Assembly (NCBI RefSeq): GCF_000002425.4
Contig: NC_037265.1
Span: forward strand, 850,835 to 914,834
Reading direction: 5' to 3'
Source of the DNA: Physcomitrium patens
Taxonomy: Eukaryota > Streptophyta > Bryopsida > Funariales > Funariaceae
DNA length: 64,000 bases
Shown: in pieces, positions 23,007-36,278 of the stretch
Layout: each line of letters begins with the position of its first letter
How positions within the stretch are numbered: the stretch's first letter is position 1
The notes under the pieces: generated by a model
Database searches by the model: none
Seen by the model: the letters and a program-made list of their open reading frames with translations, nothing else
What the model was told of the DNA's origin: nothing
Translations under genes and position numbers: made by a program

Positions 23007-24811
23007 TTAACAATGATCAGGACAGGGCACGTTATTCGAGACGTAGTTGCTGACACTCCCCATGATGCTCCTGCCAAAGGAAACCGTGACACAGCTCAGA
23101 ATTGGCATGAACAATTTCGACAGCGAAAAGAACGTTGATGTTGTTGTTGCGGATTTTTCACCTTCTAGAGACAGAGACAGCAAGAGGGAGGGAGAGAGAG
23201 AGATACTTCCAGAACATGACCCACGACATCAGGATTGGATGTGGAACCCCACGCAATTGTTGCTCTAGAAATGAAGTTGGCGTGACAAACCACCTTTTTC
23301 TAGGAGGAAAAACAGACCACGAAGTGATGGGACATCATTGGAGGCAAGAGGGCGATTGTAATATCTTTTGAGCTTGCTGTGGCCTCGGCATCCCATAATG
23401 AGGTGATCGAGCGGGGCATCAGCATTGCAAATCATCTCCTTCTGGTCTCCCCAGTATAGCTTAAAGACCACGACGATCTGCAAGGCGTGACCCTAGTCTG
23501 TTAGCTTTCCAGTGATAAACCAGACATGCTGTGAGAAACGATGTTAGATTTGGTAGGAGTGAGGGTTGGGCGGACAGTGGTCACCTTCTTTGCTTCCGCT
23601 TCATGTAGCGTCTTTGTTACTTCCTCGTCAATCTTCAGGTGGTATGCATGTTGATTGTGTGGGTTCTCTGCAGCGGCTAATGGGATGAAAGCTGCAAAAG
23701 CAAAAATGAAATATGAACAAATTACCTGATTCATCTCAAGGGACAAACTAGTACAGTTGATAAAACATAAAGATGCACCGCTTTGAGTGAGGCTCACTTT
23801 TTGCTGCAAGCTACCAACAGCTAGACTTGAGCGTAATGGCTACATTTCAACCAGCTAATCGTGGCTCTATGGCAGACTTGAAGGTTGCGGAACTCTAAAT
23901 GTGAATTTTTACATAGATTCGCCACAGATCATCATTTGATGTGGAAATTTGAACCTGAGACTATCCCAGAAAAATTGGTGAAATCAAATAGAATTATGTT
24001 AATGGAGACGTCAGGGAGTTTCATCCAAGGTTGTCCCGAGAATCGAATCCGAATCAAGTACTTCAGAGACCTTTTCAAAACCAGGTAGAGAGCTAAATTT
24101 TTAGGAATTCTCCACCACAATGTAGGGTTTCTGGAAGAAAAGGGCAAGAGGATTCTTACAAGTGCCAGAAGCTTCCCATAGAGCTGCTCGACCAGCTTCG
24201 AGTCCATCCTTGTTCACAACCACAACAATGAAATGATCGATTGCCCGCAGGATGTTCTCCACAGCCCAGTGCAGAGCATACCTGCCTCTTGGTGAGTAAT
24301 CCAGCGCTACTCCGACATGCCTCTCTCCGTTCATTTTCACAAGCTCCACAAGCTGGCTTCTGGAAAGCTTAACCTTTCCTGCAAGAGAAGATATTTTGAA
24401 GTCAAGAATCATCTGCCACTCAACTCAACAATGGCTAATGGTGACGATGAAAATCACAGCAGAACGGCGACTTGAGATCCCTAGTAAGGCCTTTCAGTAA
24501 TGTCCAGTTCTCAATTAATCTTTCCTAGGTACAGCCCGCATAGAAGAATCGAGCAGCGGAGAGCCACATAGCACAATGTCTTCCAAAGGACGCAGTGCAG
24601 GTATGTGGGGAGGGGGGGGGGTTTTAGCTGTTATTATGCCCTTTGAGTAGTTGGTAATCCTGGAGTAGAAGCAATTGCGTCGCAATCAGTCCTCATCGGA
24701 CCTCACACATCAGAGCTTCAAAATTGGCAGCCAGGTCTGTCACGCCGCTACTCACACAACTCTCGGCGTAGGCATGTTAATGCGACTCCTCGACTTACCG
24801 TCGGCGAGCAT
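23007..24811 (-). pseudogene. Universal stress protein (UspA-fold) gene with splice-donor and frameshift lesions
   Basis: Exons on the minus strand: 24811-24799 (MLADG), 24378-24160, 23691-23585, 23477-23365 and 23070-23007. Joined, they give a plant-type single-domain USP: KMNGERHVGVALDYSPRGR (beta1), ALHWAVENI, DHFIVVVVNKDG, IPLAAAENPH, EAEAKK, VFKLYWGD, APLDHLIMGCRGHSKLKR (nucleotide-binding loop G-x2-G-H-S type), SIMGSVSNYV. Introns 1-3 have GT-AG borders. Intron 4 fits the family only if it starts AAAAG|ATATTAC, so the donor GT has become AT. Near the end NNVPCP is followed by a shifted frame; the expected terminal IIVKLPPC and stop (TAA at 22991-22993) are in another frame, as after a 2-nt deletion, so translation would stop at 23007. 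The gene may be non-functional or these may be assembly errors. Confidence 0.75.
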
Positions 24812-24880
24812 GGTGGGGTAGACTCTCTCAGTCAGGAAGTATTCATCACTGCATTTGTGCGCAGAAAAGTTGCACACAAA
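24812..24880 (-). promoter_or_regulatory. Short residual upstream region of the stress-protein gene
   Basis: Only ~70 bp separate the first ATG (24809-24811) from the first unit of the 47-bp array. No TATA box is evident in it, so the promoter is displaced, replaced by the array or lost. Confidence 0.3.
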
Positions 24881-26122
24881 CTGGAGGTCGTTTTGCAGGT
24901 TATGTAAATTTGTTTACAGATAGTATATTGGAGGTCATTTTGTAGGTTGTGTGAAATAGTTTACAAAAAGTAAATTAGAGGTCATTTTGCAGGTTATGTG
25001 AAGTTGTTTATAGATAGTAAATTGGAGGTCATTTTGAATGTTATGTAAAGTTGTCTTTAGAAAGTAAATTGGAGGTCATTTTGCAAGTTATATGAAGTTG
25101 TTTAAAGATAGTAAATTGGAGGTTATTTTGCAAGTTATGTGAAGTTGTTTATAGATAGTAAATTAGAGGTCATGTTGTAGATTATATGAAGTTATTTATA
25201 GATAGTAAATTAGAAGTCGTTTTGCAAGTTATGTGAAGTTGTTTATGGATAGTAAATTGAAGGTCATATTGAAGGTTGTGTGAAGTTTTTTATACATAGT
25301 AAATTGGAGGTCATTTTGCTAGTTATGTGAAGTTGTTTATAGATAGTAAATTGAAGGTCATTTTGTAGGTTATGTGAAGTTATTTATAGATAGTAAATTG
25401 GAAGTCATTTTGCAAGTTGTCTGAAGTTGTTTATAGATAATAAATTTGAGGTCGTTTTGTAGGTTATGTGAAGTTATTTATAGATAGTAAATTGGAGGTC
25501 ATTTTGCAGGTTATGTGAGGTGGTTTATAGATAGTAAATTGGAGGTCATTTTACAGGTTATGTTAAGTTGTATATAGATAGTAAATTGGAAGTCATTTTG
25601 TAGGTTGTCTGAAGTTGTTTATAGATAGTAAATTTGAGGTTATTTTGTAGATTATGTGAAGTTATTTATAGATAGTAAATTAGAGGTTATTTTACTAGTT
25701 ATATGAAGTTATTTATAGATAGTAAATTAGAGGTCATTTTCTAAGTTATGTAAAGTTGATTATAGATAGTAAATTGGAGGTCATTTTGCAGGTTATGTTA
25801 AGTTGTTTATAGATAGTAAATTGAAGGTCATTTTGCAAGTTATGTGATGTTATTTAAAGATAGTAAATTGGAGGTCATTTTGTAGGTTATGTAAAGTTGA
25901 TTATAGATAGTAAATTGGAGGTCATTTTGGAATTTATTTGAAGTTGTTTATAGATAGTAAATTCGAGGTCATTTTGTAGGTTCATTGAACTTGTTAAAAG
26001 ATAGTAAACTTGAGGTCATTTTGCTAGTTGTGTGAAGTTATTTATAAATAGTAAATTAGAGGTTATTTTGCTAGTTCTCTCAAGTTATTTAAAGATAGTA
26101 AATTAGAGGTCATTTTGAAGGT
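24881..26122. repeat. 47-bp tandem satellite array
   Basis: About 26 imperfect units with a strict 47-bp spacing (for example GAGGTCAT at 24931 and 24978). The consensus contains AGATAGTAAATTGGAGGTC, then ATTTTGCAGGTTATGTG, then AAGTTGTTTAT. Unit differences are mostly single transitions (GGAGG/TAGAGG, GCAGG/GTAGG). The array is cut by the assembly gap, so its real length is unknown. No match is seen on the far side of the gap. Confidence 0.95.
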
Positions 26123-26222
26123 NNNNNNNNNNNNNNNNNNNNNNNNNNNNNNNNNNNNNNNNNNNNNNNNNNNNNNNNNNNNNNNNNNNNNNNNNNNNNN
26201 NNNNNNNNNNNNNNNNNNNNNN
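26123..26222. other. Assembly gap (100 N)
   Basis: Exactly 100 N, a conventional placeholder for a gap of unknown size, immediately inside the tandem array. Confidence 0.99.
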
Positions 26223-26589
26223 CTTCTAATCTTATTAATGTAGGATTTTTTGATATAAAGGTAGATTTTTGAAAGGAGATATGGATTTCTTTGAGTTTAT
26301 CAAAAATCTAACTTATTGGCAAATAGTTAATTATGATTTGGTATAAAAAAGATATTAGGATATTTCTATATACTTTAAATAGCCTTATGTATAAAGATTC
26401 TTAAATATAAAAGGATTTTAATGAATAGAATATCTTTTGATATTATTGTATTTATTTTTCTTTTATAATAAGGATATATTACTTATTGGAACTTAGCCAA
26501 TAAGTTAAAACTAAACTCTCTACAACTAAATATCTAGTATATTTCTATATTTAAAATCATGCTATATAATAATGTTGTGAATTAGAGCT

Positions 26590-26960
26590 CTACATGCAAA
26601 AAAATTATAGTCTTCTTGAGTACAAAAGAAAAATACATTGTCATAGCGATGATTGCTTATAAATTAATTTGGCTTTATCATTTACTACACATCATTTGCA
26701 AAGATGTCATAGTTCTAATGTTTATCAATTGTGACAACTAATTTGCTCTCATCTTGGTCAACACCACAAAATTCTACAACTGTACCAAATATATCGTCAT
26801 CTAGTATCATTTCCTTTACCAAATTGCGGCCCTCTTAAAATTATCATTTGTTTATTGTTCTATAAGAAACATATACATTGACTAACTTATGAAATTCTTG
26901 TTCTACTCAAAAATCACTAAGTATATATATTTATTAGGTGTATTTAGAGAAGAAACTCCA
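26590..26960 (+). pseudogene. Ty1/copia RNase H C-terminal remnant
   Basis: The plus strand reads STKEKYIVIAMIAYKLIWL, then INCDN, stop, FAL, then TKFYNCTKYIVI, YHFL and YCSIRNIYID. This corresponds to the copia RNase H end: S-x-x-E-A-E-Y, K-E-x-x-W-L, C-D-N-Q-S-A (CAA now TAA), F-H-x-R-T-K-H-I, Y-H-F and the final A-D-I-F-T-K region. The part upstream and the LTRs cannot be delimited; the gap lies 370 bp to the left. Confidence 0.65.
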
Positions 26961-28816
26961 TCATCTATAACTATTAGCAAAGAGGGCATATTGTAATCCT
27001 AATGATAGAGTTTAGCTAATATCTTGTGGGATTCTATTGCTATAATAAATAGAACAAATATATCTTGTTAAGAAGTTGCAATCCAACTAGTCATGATTTC
27101 CTTCAAAAAACATAATTTGTACACAATATAATTACAATTAATAAAAAAGATAATAATTAAATTATTTTCACAAAGACAATCTCAATATAAAGGTGATTAT
27201 TGAACTTGCGCAACTTATAAGACTTACAATTTCAGCACTCTCATCAAAATACAAGAGTACATGGTAAGGACATTCTTACAACATGTATGTGGTGGTTACA
27301 TTATAATCCAAAATAGGAGTCAATATGACAAAATAAGATGGTATGCCAAATATTTAATTGGCAAAGTAAAATTAGAAGCTACAAATATTAATCAACAATA
27401 AAATTTTAAGATCCAAAAGTTTGTTGATAAAAAAAAATGGATTTGAATTCATCTATAAAAAAAGAGAGACTTGTATATATTAGCTGCTAAAGTTGCAAAA
27501 ACATGCAAGAAAGGGACAACGTATCAAGCATAATAGAGCATCTTTTTTTAAGTACTATTTTATATTATTCTATAATTAGATGTTCAAATATTCTTTATAA
27601 GTCTTGATTGTGGACAATAAAATTTAAGAACTTATAGCAAAATTGGCATAAAAAAATAAAAGCTACAAAATAGCAACAAAGATTTTTTTTTTAGTCGAAT
27701 ATCTAAGGTGATAAGTGATTCAAAAAAATTCAAGTATTATGCACTATTTACCATTATTGTGGTTGCAATTATCAATGCCTTTTAAACTTCATATAGTTAA
27801 AAAAAAACTTTGACTAATTAAAATAGTGTTTGATTATAGATATTATTATTATAAAGAAAATTCTATTCTTGTGTAGATAGACAATAGAGATGGAGGTTCA
27901 AAGTCTTAGATTTGATATTGTGAAGCAATTACATGGGAAAAGGAGTTGGAAAAGTATAGAGTTATTGCATGGTGGGATATTTGCTGATGGTATTTTTCTT
28001 GGCAACTAAATAAAATGAGTAGTGAGAAATAAGAGATTCTATGCAATTAAATTTTTTTTGTAGTAATTTATTCAACAAAAGAGTGGAAACTTTAGAAAAA
28101 AAATATTGAACCAAAAACAATTATGAAGTGGATTTATCCTTATAAACAATGAAGATTGAAGATTTTTTTAGAAATAAAATATATTTTATTTATTTATTAT
28201 AGGATAGAAGAGATTAGAAGAAGTTGAGCACAAGAAAAAAATAAATGTAAGAATGCAAAACATGGTGAAAATCCTTATATTAAAGAAGTGTAGAAATCAA
28301 AATGAAGTAGTAATTCAAAAAATTTATTATTTCTAAATTAAAATAGATTCATCTATAATATCATAATTGGTCTTAAATTTATTGATTAAATTTGATGAAT
28401 AAAAATTTATATATTAGTATTTTTTTGTATATTGGTTGTAAGATATCTTGATATATTTAATAAGGTAGTAACGTCTCTCTAATTGGTAGCTTGAATCAAT
28501 CATTTTAATTATAAAGAATAATATCTTAGGTTTCTTTGTAACAAAATTCTTTCTATAGTTTATCAATTTTGGATGTCAATTGCAAAATTGATTCTTAAGA
28601 TTCTCAAATATAAGATTTTAGCCTAAATGATATCATTTTTTAAATAAAGAATTACTTTATTATAGCATTGGATGATACTTTAGTATAGAATTATTAGTAA
28701 CTGTAATACTAAGTCTTTTATTTTGCAAAAATATAAGTCAATTGCTTTACTTGTACTTATATGAAGGTCATTTAATTAATTACTTAATAAAATTACATAT
28801 AATATTATTCAAATTA

Positions 28817-28854
<38 letters not shown>

Positions 28855-31800
28855 TTAATATTATGTATTTTTATCTAATTTTAGAATTCTTCCAATGGTT
28901 GTCACTAGAATTTAATCTTAGCATAGTAGTCTAAGGTCATTTGAAATAGGCTTAATTAATGAGATTTTTTGTAGCATTTTTTGCATTACAAATAATCAAA
29001 CCTATAGACAAGCTTATTAAGATTTATTTCTTTTTATCTTCTTTAAGTTGAAATTTTAATAAACAAGTATGATGTATCATTTTAATTTTTTAGATAAATC
29101 ATCAATCTGAGATATTCAATATTTTTTCTAGTTTCTATTATTAGTGGATTTGTTTTCTTAAATTGACATACTTAGTATTATTTAAAATATAAAATTAGAA
29201 TATATATGTATTTTTTAAAATCCTTAATTTTTTCATGTGGTTTTGATTGTTATTTTATTGTCTTATTTACTTATTGCTAATTAAAAAAATCATTGCTACT
29301 TTATATTCTTATTTCTTGAATGAATTTCTTTTAAAACTTTATTCATTAATTTCATGCTTTTGGCTTTTTCTCCCTATTAGTGGCACTAAATATTGTTCAA
29401 CTTTCTTCTTGTTAATAGGACTTAGTTAAATTCTATAGAATTTAAACATAAAGAGGAAAATAACCAAATAGGAAGTTCAAACAAAGCATAACTTAATTCA
29501 ATAGTTTTGGATTAATAATTTATATTTTTTAATCCATATTATAAACAACCTATTAATTATACTAATAGGTATAAACTTTAGTTTAAGAAATAATTGTAGG
29601 ACTATCTTCTTGGTTAAATATATAGATTTTTTATTAATATCTATTAAAATCATATAAAATATCAAAAAAATATACAATATTTTTTGAAAAAAATCTAATT
29701 TTATTTCTAAATCTTCCAATCTTTTCTTATTGGTGACATCTTTGTAACTAATAGGTGTCTTACCATTGGATTTTTTTTAAATATTATGGATTTTAGTTGT
29801 AACAAATATAATTAATTCATAAATCTATTCAGCAAGAACTAATCTCTTAAAAATCTACTAGTAAATTAATTAAGATTAGATATTTAATTTTGATGATATT
29901 ATTATTAAAATTAAAAAAATTAAAAATTAAAAAAATCAGTCAATAAAGCTATAAAATGTTCATAAACTACAAGGTTTTAGTCTTATCCTCCTACCCATAT
30001 CCAAGGTGCTATAATCTATATAGAAAATATTTATAATCTGTCTTATAAATACTACTATAAGTTTTAATAGTAAAATATATTATTTTCTATTTTGGTTTAA
30101 ATCATGGTTTTCAAAAATATCCAAGTAGCCTCAAAATTTGATGAAGCCTTTAAATTTTACTCCAATTTTTATAATAACCTTCTAAAGTAGTAAAATTATT
30201 CTTTCCAAAATCTTAAAAACTTGTTCTATAATTTCTAAATAATTCTAAATAAATTCTAAAAGTCTTATTATTTTTTTAATACTAATGAAAATTTAATAAT
30301 ATTTTACACTTCTTTAATGATTTTTTATTGAGATAAAAATATCATAATTCAAATAAATATTCTATTTTCTATATATATAACTAAAAAGCCATAAAATATT
30401 TATTTTTTATTCTTCTTCTATCTATTAATTATTAATTATAGGCTTTTTTTACGTAAAAAATATAATTAAATAATAGTTATTATATTATAAGACATTAGTC
30501 TTAATAACTAAATAATAATTATTACAATCAAGAAAATATAAAAAATCAACTTAAACATCCATCTCCTAAATTTATAAAGATTTTAATTTAATTAATAATT
30601 ACTATATAAGACTCTCTTTGCTTATATAATCTTCTAAATCCTAATAAATACTTACATGATTAAACAAATAATTTTATTTTTAACTTTTTTATACCTAAAC
30701 AACATTAATATTTTATATGTAACAATTCTATCAATTAAGATGTATTAATGGAGCTCACAAGGGCCCTTTAATCCTAAAAATTTAAAAAATAAAACTAATG
30801 TATTTAAAATAATTATTAATTTTATTAAGCATATATGAAAAAAAAATAGACATAATAAAATTTTGGATATTATTGAGCACCTTATGATCAAAACTTAAAT
30901 AGTTTTATATTAATTTTTAAGATGAACAATTTCTTTATTTTTTTATTTTAAATATATTAATTTAATTTTTTTTTTAGATTTTTTTATTTTTATAAATACT
31001 CTTTGATTTAGAAATACAAATTTCTTTCTTGTGGGATTATTTGAGAGTTTATATTTTTTTATTTAATGAATTTTAAAATTTTATCTTTTTAAATAAATTT
31101 ATCTATTTTTTGAATTTTATAATTTTTTATTTAGTAATTATAGTCAAATTCTTTACACTTCTTATATTTCTTTTTTTTTCTAAATTTTTAGTTATTGTCA
31201 TGAGAAATTATCTTAAAATTTAATTTATTTTCTTATTTAGAAATTTTATACCTTTATCTTAGTTTCTATATTTTTAGTTCAAAAATAGTAAAAATATTTT
31301 AAATATTTTAAATTTTAATTATTTATTTTTAGAAAAATATATCAAATCTATTTTTAAATTATATTAAAAAATTATTTTTAAAATTTTTTTCCAATTAAGT
31401 TAGTATATAGTATTTTATTTTAAAGATTTTTCATATAGTCTAATACAATTTTCTTTCTATTGCTTAATTTAATGTAATAATTAACCTTATTTACATAAAT
31501 GTTTTTACTTTTATTTGATTTAATATCAATTATTTAAATCCAATCAAATACCAACTAAATTTTTAATTATTTATTTATTTATTTATTTTAATTGTAAAAA
31601 TCTGATGTTATATTTTTTAAGACTTTAACGAGTTTCTACATTGACTATTTTTGTTTCTCAATCTAAATAGTTTTATATATTTTTATATTTTTAAAATTAA
31701 ATTTTATTCTTTTAGTCATTTTTTCTTTTTAAATTAGATAATATCAATTTTAATTTTTTATCTTATTTTTTTTTCTATCAAATAGTTTAAAATTTTAAAT

Positions 31801-33320
31801 TATAATGGGTTTTTTTATAATAAAATAAATTAATCTTTCAACCGTTTATTTAGTTTGCAAACATCTTTGTTTGCCATTTCTATTCTTGTATCTTAAACAT
31901 TAAAATAATTTTTTGATTACTATCTTTTAAGAAAATTTCTTACATTATTTTTTCTTCTATAGTTCTATGTAATTTTTATTTTTCTATAAAAATAATTTAA
32001 AGAAATTATATCTTCTTTATTTTAATCTTTAAGTTTTATATATGTTTATAATTTCTTAAGAAAACAAAACCTTTTAAAAAAAATCTTATATAGTCATAAA
32101 AAGAATTATATTATCTTTTACTTTTATTTTAAAGATCATTTTAATTTTTTTTGATGAATAATCTTAATTTGAATATTATTTTTAAATTATGTCTTTTATT
32201 ATGGATTGAAAAAAACATTGGCATGTTATAATACGGCTACTTGATAAAAAAGTAAAAATATAAGATATATAAATAAAATTTCAATAAAAAATTTAATTGA
32301 TATTTTTTATATAATTTAAAAGCTAATAAATTTAATTTAATAATAGAAAATATGTTTTGTGATGCCTTTTAAATTAAATAAAACCTGTTCTTTTATAATA
32401 GGATCATAAATTGGTCATAACAAGGTGTAATCGACATATATATATATATATATATATATGTACTTCTAGGATAAGGTTAAATTTATATTCTTTTAAATTT
32501 TAATAATAAAATAATAAAATTTATCCTTAAAAGATAATTGTTTATAAGACAAGATTAAATTTTAACTCCACAATACAAAAACAAGAGTCTATAGCAAGTA
32601 GAGGATCTTTTTGGATTTTGCAAAGTATAATTAGAGAGCTAGTGTTATAAACATTTTAAAAATATAATTTTTTTTAACACATGACTTTTAAAAAATATTC
32701 AATAGAAATCAAAGGTAAAATTTTTCAAGAAACAATGTTTTAAAAGCAATCAATTTTAGTTAAATTTTGGATTTAATTTTTATACTTTGTACTTAATTTA
32801 TAATTAAATTTTGCAATTATATGGATATATAAGAAATATATATATATATATATATATATATTTTATTAATAAAATTATTTATATATTTGATCATATATAC
32901 AAGAATATATTAAAATTAGATGATTTAAGATTAGTCATAATTTCTTAAAGTTCTATAGATATATAAATAATAAAAGAAGAAAATTTTAAATTAAATTAAA
33001 TTAAATTCCAAAATAAAATATAAATTAAAAACATCAAAACTAAGATTAATAAATGCTTAAGTTAAAAATTAATAATTGAAATACAAAAATCATCCACTAG
33101 AAATCTTTATTATTTTTGGAATATTAAAGAAGCAACATGAAATGAAGATTCTATGAGAATAACTATTAATTTAAAATTTGGATCTCCTTTAGATTTTTTA
33201 ACTACAAAATTTTTTAAATTAATTAATATTTTAATATTTTAAAACTCATCCAATACCTCAATTATGAGTTGTGTCTTATTATAGTTTATTAATTAAAATT
33301 TAAAATTTGCTTAAAGTTTG
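26961..33320. other. Very AT-rich stretch, no genes recognised
   Basis: Long A/T-dominated sequence with (AT)n runs at about 28822-28850, 32438-32459 and 32839-32860. Open frames here are short, of low complexity and rich in Ile, Leu, Tyr and Phe, as expected by chance. The left end may be the 3' part of the copia element. The remainder may be fully decayed transposons. Confidence 0.5.
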
Positions 33321-33668
33321 CTTAGAATAATAAAAGTTTAGTGGAGGTTCTAGAGGGTTTTTAAGGTTTGGTAGAATTTGATAATTTTTTATTTATTATT
33401 TTTTTTGCTTTTATTGAGACCAGGATTAGGATTTAAGATTTGGTAGAATTTGACAAAATTTAGAATTTGATAAAATTTATTTTTTAAAATTAGATATGAT
33501 ATTGGGTTTAAAGTTGTTTGGTTTAGGATTGTTAAGAAGATTGAAATTGATGAAAATTGATATCTCAAGCACCTTATTTTTTTTATTACAAGATAATTTT
33601 GTGCCATAAAAAAAAATCTTTCACAACCAGGTGTTCGACACATTCCCAAACTTAACTTTATATAATAT
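33321..33668 (+). repeat. Family B LTR 3'-end fragment
   Basis: Contains the degenerate AGGATTTAAGATTTGGTAG rhythm, then TTTCACAACCAGGTG, ACACATTCCCAAACTTAAC and TATATAATATGCC, similar in order to the end of the family B LTR (14930-14991) and to 2680-2727. The left border is unclear. Confidence 0.4.
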
Positions 33669-33899
33669 GCCTCTGTAAGATGATTCTTTACAAACTCCTA
33701 AATTTAATACTTGTAGTACTAACCTTAAAAGTTTTGATGTTCCATGTGATGACTTACTAGTAACTATTGTACAAATGCTACATGATTATTGAATCAATCT
33801 TAATATTTAACACTACTTAAATGTCTTCGTCATGAAGATTCATTTTTTAGAATCTACTGCAAGATGATATCTCCCAAACAACTTTGCTCTCTAATACTC

Positions 33900-35112
33900 C
33901 AACTATTGTCAAGTGAATACATCTGAACACACTAAAACCATACAATAGAATCGCATTGCAGTGACTTTTACAAAGCTAAGGTTCAGACAAGAAAGTCCCT
34001 GCTTGTAGTTACTGTACCAACGCCCAACGAATTTTGTCAACAATCGAAGAGATCGCCTTCGTCCCTATAACGGACTCCTGCTAAATCCAAGAGGCGATTC
34101 GAGCCTGAGAGCATCCCAAAATTGCAGTTTACAGTCAGCTGCAGAGGTTTAGGTCCTGGGAAGATCAGGGGCAGCCAGCCTATTCCTGCGTCCACTCGGT
34201 CAAACAAGATGTTCTGGATTGTCATCAGGTCGCCCGGAGGATCCACATCCTCAGCTTCCAGAGACGGCCAGTGGCTATTTAGAACTCCTCTTCAGAAGAT
34301 GACCTTGACCTCTTGCAGGATCAAGTTTAAAAGCCTTAACAGAGGCGAATAGTCAATTTCCTTCATCGTACCTAGTCTAGGCTGTGGGACTATGCTGCGA
34401 TCAATTTCTTGCTCCCATTCGGATTCAATAACCCGACCGCCCCATAAGTTGCCCTCTCTGCGCCCTCTTATGTCCCAGCTTGAGAGCTCCTAAGTCTCAT
34501 GCAAGTCTCCTAAGTCGCGCAGGCTCGGTGATCATCCTCGCCTTGATGCTTGTCTAACGGCTGTGTGTTAGCTTGCATGGTGGGCCTCACGGAGGCCGAT
34601 CGCTGCAGTGCTTGACCTCCCACGACCCATACGGATGCAATCGAGCGGCAAAGTCTTTAGAATTCTGAGAAGCTGAGCCCAGGGTGAACGGGTTCCATCC
34701 ACCGCTGAACCTCCTTGAACTGCAAGGAGAATCCCCTCACTCAAGCCGTAATCGTAGTCAGGCCATTCTATAGGTCGATCTCATCCACAGTTAGCATCGC
34801 AATCCTTTGTGGGTGGCGGCCGTATTTTCCACCCTCAAACATTGCGACTTTGGGAATCGAAGGGAAGCCAGCTGTGTACAACGAGCACATCCGTGTCCGT
34901 TGGGTTGCGGCGAAAGTGACTCAATCCAGCTGAAAACGAATACGTCGGTCAACGACGTGATGGACTTGTGAAACGGAACTCACGTGACTTGGGCCATCGC
35001 CAAACATGTCCAAGGTGCTATGAATTTTTGATGCTGCAAAGGCATTTTTGAGGAGTTTCAAGTTTTTGTAAAGTGCATTTTTAGGCCATCTAATTTTGCA
35101 ACCTGAAAGCAT
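33900..35112 (-). other. Unrecognised coding-like island
   Basis: A block of near-balanced base composition between AT-rich deserts. On the minus strand a frame of about 60 codons ending at a TGA near 34299 includes RVIESEWEQEIDRS and MKEIDYSPLLRLL; another from about 34270 to 34037 includes TIQNILFDRVDAGIGWLPL and LLDLAGVRYRDEGDLFDC. On the plus strand 34715-34933 is open (VYNEHIRVRWVAAKV). No frame matches a family I recognise. It could be exons of a lineage-specific gene or a decayed gene. Confidence 0.35.
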
Positions 35113-35972
35113 TATTCAATTTGTGTAGGAGTAAGTTGCTATCTCAGATAAATTGTAAGATGTTTGAGCATTAAAGCAAGGTTGAGGGCACAATGTGGGA
35201 TTGTTAATAGTAAATATAATTTTGTTGTTCTGTAAATTGTTCTAAATACGTTCTCGTTTTCAATTAGTTTCAAAAGAAACTCTTTGAATCAATCTTGGAG
35301 TAAATTTATCAAACTTGAGATTGAGATATATATATGTTTCATCAAAATAAAAAATTCAATAATTTAAGATATATTAATTTACTGATTTGATGTAAAAAAA
35401 AACAATAAATCCTTTTAATTTATCTCAAATATATATTATTATTTTTTATTCAATTCAACACCACATAATTGTAATAGGTCAAATGTATGTGTATATCTTT
35501 TGCAAAATGTTATTCAATTTCAACACAAAATGATTTATGCTTGAAGCTCAATATTGGTTTGTATATCAGTAGTAATTCTTTGGTTGATTGAATTCATTAA
35601 AATAAAAAATAAAAAATAACATTTGTATCTTGTGTTATTGCAGTAACCATCATAATAATACTCTACATCAACAAAATATAGCCTTTGGTACAGAAGTTCA
35701 AACATATTATCAAATGCAAAATTAGTAATTTTAAAAACATAAATTAATAATTATATAAATATGAACTACTTTAAGACGTTCAAATAATATAGTATACATT
35801 AGTGTTCTTTTTACATGACTGAAGTAACTGCTAAATCGGGGTATTCTTTACATGTATTTGAACAACTTTATTAGCATATATTGTTTTCAGAATAATAATC
35901 ATTTTACAACAATATCATATATATATATATATATATATATATTCATAAATATTACATTGCTCAAGTATAAAA
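35113..35972. other. AT-rich spacer
   Basis: AT-rich, with an (AT)n run at about 35919-35942. No coding or repeat feature was identified. Confidence 0.4.
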
Positions 35973-36278
35973 CTAAGATGTTTTTACATACATTTCATAT
36001 TTGAATATGTACAATGATTCCATGAGTACATCCCATGTTTTAAGTTGAAACTTACAGCTATTTGTGCCGATTGGACATATGCAGCTGTTCACAGCAATTT
36101 GGCTATTGGTTTCTTGCCTTTCAAGACGATAGTGTGAATTTCCAAGCAGTTCGGATTTGTTGAAAAGTTCTAAGACATAAAAGATTGATTCATTAAATTG
36201 AAGGTGAGAGTATACTTCAAAAAAACCATTGTCAAGAGTAGCTATATGCATTGTAGTTTCGACAGGTCTTTGTTTCAT
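35973..36278 (-). CDS. Hypothetical 101-residue ORF
   Basis: ATG at 36276-36278 and a 101-codon frame with varied amino-acid composition (VYSHLQFNESIFYVLELFN in the middle, four Cys). It is less AT-biased than the flank, but has no recognised domain and no second exon that I can define. It may be a chance frame. Confidence 0.2.
   Translation of the reverse strand: MKQRPVETTMHIATLDNGFFEVYSHLQFNESIFYVLELFNKSELLGNSHYRLERQETNSQIAVNSCICPIGTNSCKFQLKTWDVLMESLYIFKYEMYVKTS

Noticed and set aside
23364..23365. U12-type AT-AC intron in the stress-protein gene
   Set aside because: The donor reads ATATTAC rather than ATATCC and the acceptor is a normal CAG, so a mutated GT donor is more likely than a minor-class intron.
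24881..26122. CRISPR-like array
   Set aside because: Units are contiguous without spacers, imperfect, and lie in a eukaryotic genome.
26961..33320. Insertion of organellar DNA as explanation of the AT-rich stretch
   Set aside because: No tRNA, rRNA or organellar gene fragment is visible.
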